From Pseudomonadota bacterium (GTDB taxonomy: Bacteria > Pseudomonadota > Alphaproteobacteria > Caulobacterales > Caulobacteraceae), in contig JAEYNH010000032.1 of assembly GCA_023412655.1 (NCBI GenBank), forward strand, positions 1-7,744: DNA of 7,744 nt, in the 5' to 3' direction. Made by a program: the position numbers and the translations under genes. The notes beneath the pieces are model-generated. The model did no database searches and was not told the origin of the DNA. It worked only from the letters and a program-made list of their open reading frames with translations. Positions 5,394 through 7,744 of this stretch are shown here, piece after piece. Each line of letters begins with the position of its first letter. Position 1 is the first letter of the stretch.

Positions 5394-6239
5394 TCAGGCG
5401 CGGCTGCGGAACGGGTCGGCGGGATAGACGCCCAGGATCTCGAACCGCTCGGAGAAGAAGCCCAGCTCCTCGAAGGCCCGGGCCACGGCCAGGTCCTCGG
5501 GCCGCCCGTCCACCTCGGCGTAGAAGAAGGTCGCCGCGAACGAGCCGTTCTCCATGTAGCTCTCGAGCTTGGTCATGTTGACGCCGTTGGTGGCGAAGCC
5601 GCCCAGCGCCTTGTAGAGCGCCGCCGGCAGGTTCTTCACCCGGAAGATGAAGCTGGTGACGCAGGGCGCCGTGAACGGCGGCGGGGCCGGCTCCTTCTCG
5701 GCGGTCATCACCAGGAAGCGTGTGGTGTTGTTGTGCTCGTCCTCGAGGTCCCGGGCGAGGATCTCCAGGCCGTACAGCTCGGCGCACAGGGCCGGCGAGA
5801 TCGCCGCCTTGGTGGGGTCGGGATTCTCGGCCAGCTCCTTGGCCGCCCCCGCCGTGTCCCCCGCCGCCTGGGTCTTCAGCTTCATCTTCCGCAGGGTCTT
5901 GCGGCACTGGCCCAGGGCGATCGGCATGGAGACCGCCGTGGTCACCTGGTCCAGGGTCACCCCCGGATTGACCATCAGCTGGAAGTGGATCGGCTTGAAC
6001 CGCTCGCCGACGATCTTCAGCCCCGAGCGCGGCAGCAGGTGGTGCACGTCGGCCACCCGCCCGGCGATGGAGTTCTCCACCGGGATCATGCCCAGCTGGC
6101 AGTCGCCCGACTTCACCGCCTCGAAGGCGTCCTCGAAGCTGGGGTGCGGCACGGGCTCGTAATCGGGGAAGTAGGTGGCGCAGGCCTCGTGGCTGTTGGC
6201 CCCCAGCTCGCCCTGGAAGGCGATGCGTCCCTTGCTCAT
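5394..6239 (-). CDS. pheA: Prephenate dehydratase (monofunctional)
   Basis: This enzyme converts prephenate to phenylpyruvate in phenylalanine synthesis and is cytoplasmic. The 281-residue product has the two-lobed dehydratase domain (about 4-180), with FQGELGANSHEAC near the start, PVENSIAGRV (53-62) and the catalytic NNTTRF (170-175). A regulatory ACT domain (about 195-275) follows. No chorismate mutase domain is fused. The ACT phenylalanine-binding motif reads LESYM (225-229) where E. coli PheA has ESRP; this variant is, as far as I recall, common in alphaproteobacterial enzymes. The ATG shares ATGA with the kdsB stop (6236-6239), and GGGGGAG (6244-6250) lies 4 bases upstream inside kdsB, so translation is coupled. 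No attenuator or leader peptide is seen, as expected for the second gene of an operon. Confidence 0.95.
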   Translation of the reverse strand: MSKGRIAFQGELGANSHEACATYFPDYEPVPHPSFEDAFEAVKSGDCQLGMIPVENSIAGRVADVHHLLPRSGLKIVGERFKPIHFQLMVNPGVTLDQVTTAVSMPIALGQCRKTLRKMKLKTQAAGDTAGAAKELAENPDPTKAAISPALCAELYGLEILARDLEDEHNNTTRFLVMTAEKEPAPPPFTAPCVTSFIFRVKNLPAALYKALGGFATNGVNMTKLESYMENGSFAATFFYAEVDGRPEDLAVARAFEELGFFSERFEILGVYPADPFRSRA

Positions 6240-6982
6240 GCGGCTCCCCCGATGGTCTCAGCATAGTCCCGGGCCGCCTGCAGGTCGGCCGGTGTGTCGA
6301 CCGATATCGGCGCGGCCTCGCCCAGGCTCGCCCAGATGTCGAGCCCCAGTTCCAGCGCCCGCAGCTGCTCCAGCTTCTCGCGCCGCTCCAGCGGCGAGGG
6401 CGGGGCGGCGTTGAACCGGGCCAGCGCCTCGCGCCGATAGCCGTAGATCCCCACGTGCCGCCAGATCGGTCCGTCGCCATAGAGGGTCGAGCGGGTGAAA
6501 TAGAGCGCCCGGCCGCGCGCGGCGCCTTCCGGCAGGGCCAGCACCGCCTTCACCACGTCCGGGTTGGACCGGTCGGCCGGCGAGGCCTCGGGGGCCACCA
6601 CCGTGGCGATGTCGCAGCCCGCCTCGGCCTCCAGCAGCCGGGCGCAGTCGGTCACCACCGACGGCGCCACGAACGGCATGTCGCCCTGCAGGTTGATGAC
6701 CACGTCGTGGTCGCCGGCGGGGTCCAGCGCGGCCAAGGCCGCCAGGATCCGGTCGGACCCGGACGGCAGCTCGGGGTCGGTGAGCACCGCCCGGCCGCCG
6801 GCCGCCGTCACGGCCTCGGCGATCTCCGGATCGCCCGCCGCCACCGCCACCGGCCCCACGCCGGCGGCCTCGGCCCGGCGCAGGACTCGAACGATCATTG
6901 GTATGCCGCCGATGTCCGCCAGGGGCTTTCCCGGCAGGCGAGTGGCGGCCATCCGCGCCGGGATGAGGACGATGGGGTTCAT
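6236..6982 (-). CDS. kdsB: 3-deoxy-manno-octulosonate cytidylyltransferase (CMP-Kdo synthetase)
   Basis: KdsB joins Kdo to CMP from CTP, activating the sugar for the inner core of lipopolysaccharide; it is cytoplasmic. The 248-residue length is typical. Recognised motifs are the nucleotide-binding N-terminus IPARMAATRLPGKPL (7-21), PSGSDRI (73-79), INLQGDMPF (96-104), HVGIYGYRR (176-184), EKLEQLRALE (202-211) and the metal-site region SVDTPADL (227-234). I chose the ATG at 6982 because the family begins directly with the first strand of the nucleotide fold; the extension to 7093 adds non-conserved basic sequence. No strong ribosome site precedes it. It is the first gene of a two-gene unit with pheA (4-base overlap) and divergent from the cytochrome c gene. 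Confidence 0.93.
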   Translation of the reverse strand: MNPIVLIPARMAATRLPGKPLADIGGIPMIVRVLRRAEAAGVGPVAVAAGDPEIAEAVTAAGGRAVLTDPELPSGSDRILAALAALDPAGDHDVVINLQGDMPFVAPSVVTDCARLLEAEAGCDIATVVAPEASPADRSNPDVVKAVLALPEGAARGRALYFTRSTLYGDGPIWRHVGIYGYRREALARFNAAPPSPLERREKLEQLRALELGLDIWASLGEAAPISVDTPADLQAARDYAETIGGAA

Positions 6983-7128
6983 GGCAGAGGTTTGGGCGTC
7001 CCGAGCGGTGTCTGGGCGGTTGCGCCAGCGCCGGTAGCGTGTAAGAGAGCCGCACGCAATAAGGGGCGGGATTCCCGCAGCATTCGCCGGCATGCCCGTC
7101 GGCCGAAGAGAGGCGTGATCTAGGGACT

Positions 7129-7744
7129 ATGAGCGACCTGACGTTCAACAAAGTCGCCGGTGCGGTTCTGGCGACCGGTCTGGCCATCGTGGGCCTTCGC
7201 GAAGTCTCTAAGGGCGTCTTCACGCCCCATCCGCCCGAGAAGATGGGCTATCTGATCGAGGTGGCCGAGGAAACCGGCGCCGGCGGCGCGGCCGCCGACG
7301 CCCCGATCGACTGGGGCACCGTGCTGCCGGCCGCGGACATCGCCGCGGGCGAGGCCGCCTTCGCCAAGTGCCAGTCCTGCCACAACATCGCCCAAGGCGG
7401 CGCCAACGGCACCGGCCCGAACCTCTGGGGCGTCGTCGGCGCCAAGCCCGGCGTCCACGCCGGCTTCGCCTACTCCCCGGCCATGGTCCAGTACGGCGCC
7501 ACGCACGGCTCGTGGGACTACGAGCGCCTGAACGAGTTCCTCAAGGCGCCGCAGAAGGACATCCCCGGCACCAAGATGACCTTCGTCGGCCTGAAGAAGC
7601 CGGAAGACCGCATCAACATGATCGCCTTCCTGCACTCCAAGGGCTCCAGCCTGCCGTTCCCGGCCCCGAACCCGGCCGCCGCCGCTGCGCCGGAAGCCAC
7701 CGCGCCGGAAGGCGTCCCGGCCGAGGGCGCCGCCGCCGCCGGCG
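7129..7744 (+). CDS. Membrane-anchored c-type cytochrome, CycM-like (3' end outside window)
   Basis: The frame is open to the window edge, with 205 complete codons visible. An N-terminal hydrophobic segment (about 8-23) without a clear cleavage site suggests an uncleaved anchor. A short linker precedes one class I cytochrome c domain, with the haem-binding CQSCH at 81-85, GTGPNLWGVVG (94-104) and axial Met150 in GTKM. This matches alphaproteobacterial CycM/c552-type cytochromes, which carry electrons from the bc1 complex to aa3 oxidase on the periplasmic side. After the haem domain (about residue 172) comes an Ala/Pro/Glu-rich tail that is still open at the end. The ribosome site is weak (AGGG, 3 bases before the ATG). 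The family assignment is strong; the CycM subtype is inferred from anchor plus domain. Confidence 0.9.
   Translation, partial: MSDLTFNKVAGAVLATGLAIVGLREVSKGVFTPHPPEKMGYLIEVAEETGAGGAAADAPIDWGTVLPAADIAAGEAAFAKCQSCHNIAQGGANGTGPNLWGVVGAKPGVHAGFAYSPAMVQYGATHGSWDYERLNEFLKAPQKDIPGTKMTFVGLKKPEDRINMIAFLHSKGSSLPFPAPNPAAAAAPEATAPEGVPAEGAAAAG

Noticed and set aside
5311..6480. 389-codon minus-strand frame crossing pheA and kdsB
   Set aside because: It is a Gly/Arg/Pro-rich out-of-frame shadow of two well-recognised genes, with no motif of its own.
7035..7059. Possible kdsB promoter on the minus strand, TTGCGTG-N14-GCTACC
   Set aside because: Spacing fits the Caulobacter housekeeping form, but both the -35 and -10 have several mismatches, so I do not call it.
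7066..7078. 13-base palindrome GCGGGATTCCCGC between kdsB and the cytochrome c gene
   Set aside because: It is perfect but short and GC-rich, with no T-run and no known consensus. Chance is a sufficient explanation without conservation data.

Overview
The window is very GC-rich, with G/C favoured at third codon positions throughout. Its gene families fit an alphaproteobacterium, most likely a member of the Caulobacterales (Caulobacter/Phenylobacterium-like). The supporting signs are a CycM-type anchored cytochrome c, an alphaproteobacterial-style prephenate dehydratase, EcfG-type promoter matches and a Caulobacter-type housekeeping promoter match. This assignment is inferred from recognition of the proteins, not from a search. 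I see no RNA genes, insertion sequences or CRISPR arrays. Coding density is high, and no gene-free stretch exceeds about 190 bases.

Layout. Bases 3-122 (+) are the last 39 codons of a protein that probably ends in a type I secretion-type C-terminus. Three minus-strand units follow: an 84-residue protein of unknown function coupled to a transglutaminase-like cysteine protease (134-1194); a glycine/tyrosine/arginine-rich BON-domain protein ending in a strong terminator (1335-2258); and an exported DJ-1/PfpI-fold protein whose signal sequence is built from a 12-base tandem repeat (2345-3469). The first two units each have a GGAAC-N16/17-GTT match upstream, the form recognised by EcfG (sigma-T), the alphaproteobacterial general stress sigma factor.

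Divergent from the DJ-1 gene is a complete alternative oxidase (AOX) gene (3649-4383, +) with all diiron ligands, followed by nudC (4446-5375, +) with its own candidate promoter. Converging on nudC is the minus-strand pair kdsB-pheA (5394-6982), which overlaps by ATGA and joins CMP-Kdo synthesis for LPS with phenylalanine synthesis. Divergent from kdsB is an anchored cytochrome c (7129 onward, +) that runs off the window.

How the genes may work together. AOX oxidises ubiquinol directly and so bypasses the bc1 / cytochrome c / aa3 branch that the CycM-like cytochrome would serve, so the window carries pieces of both respiratory branches. NudC cleaves NADH (or NAD caps on RNA), so AOX and NudC could both act on redox or NAD balance, although each appears to have its own expression signals. 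The BON and transglutaminase units look like stress-regulated accessory genes. The most unusual features are the tandem-repeat signal sequence of the DJ-1 protein, the FUS-like low-complexity region of the BON protein, and the small unknown protein coupled to the transglutaminase. I do not see a clearly new multi-gene system.
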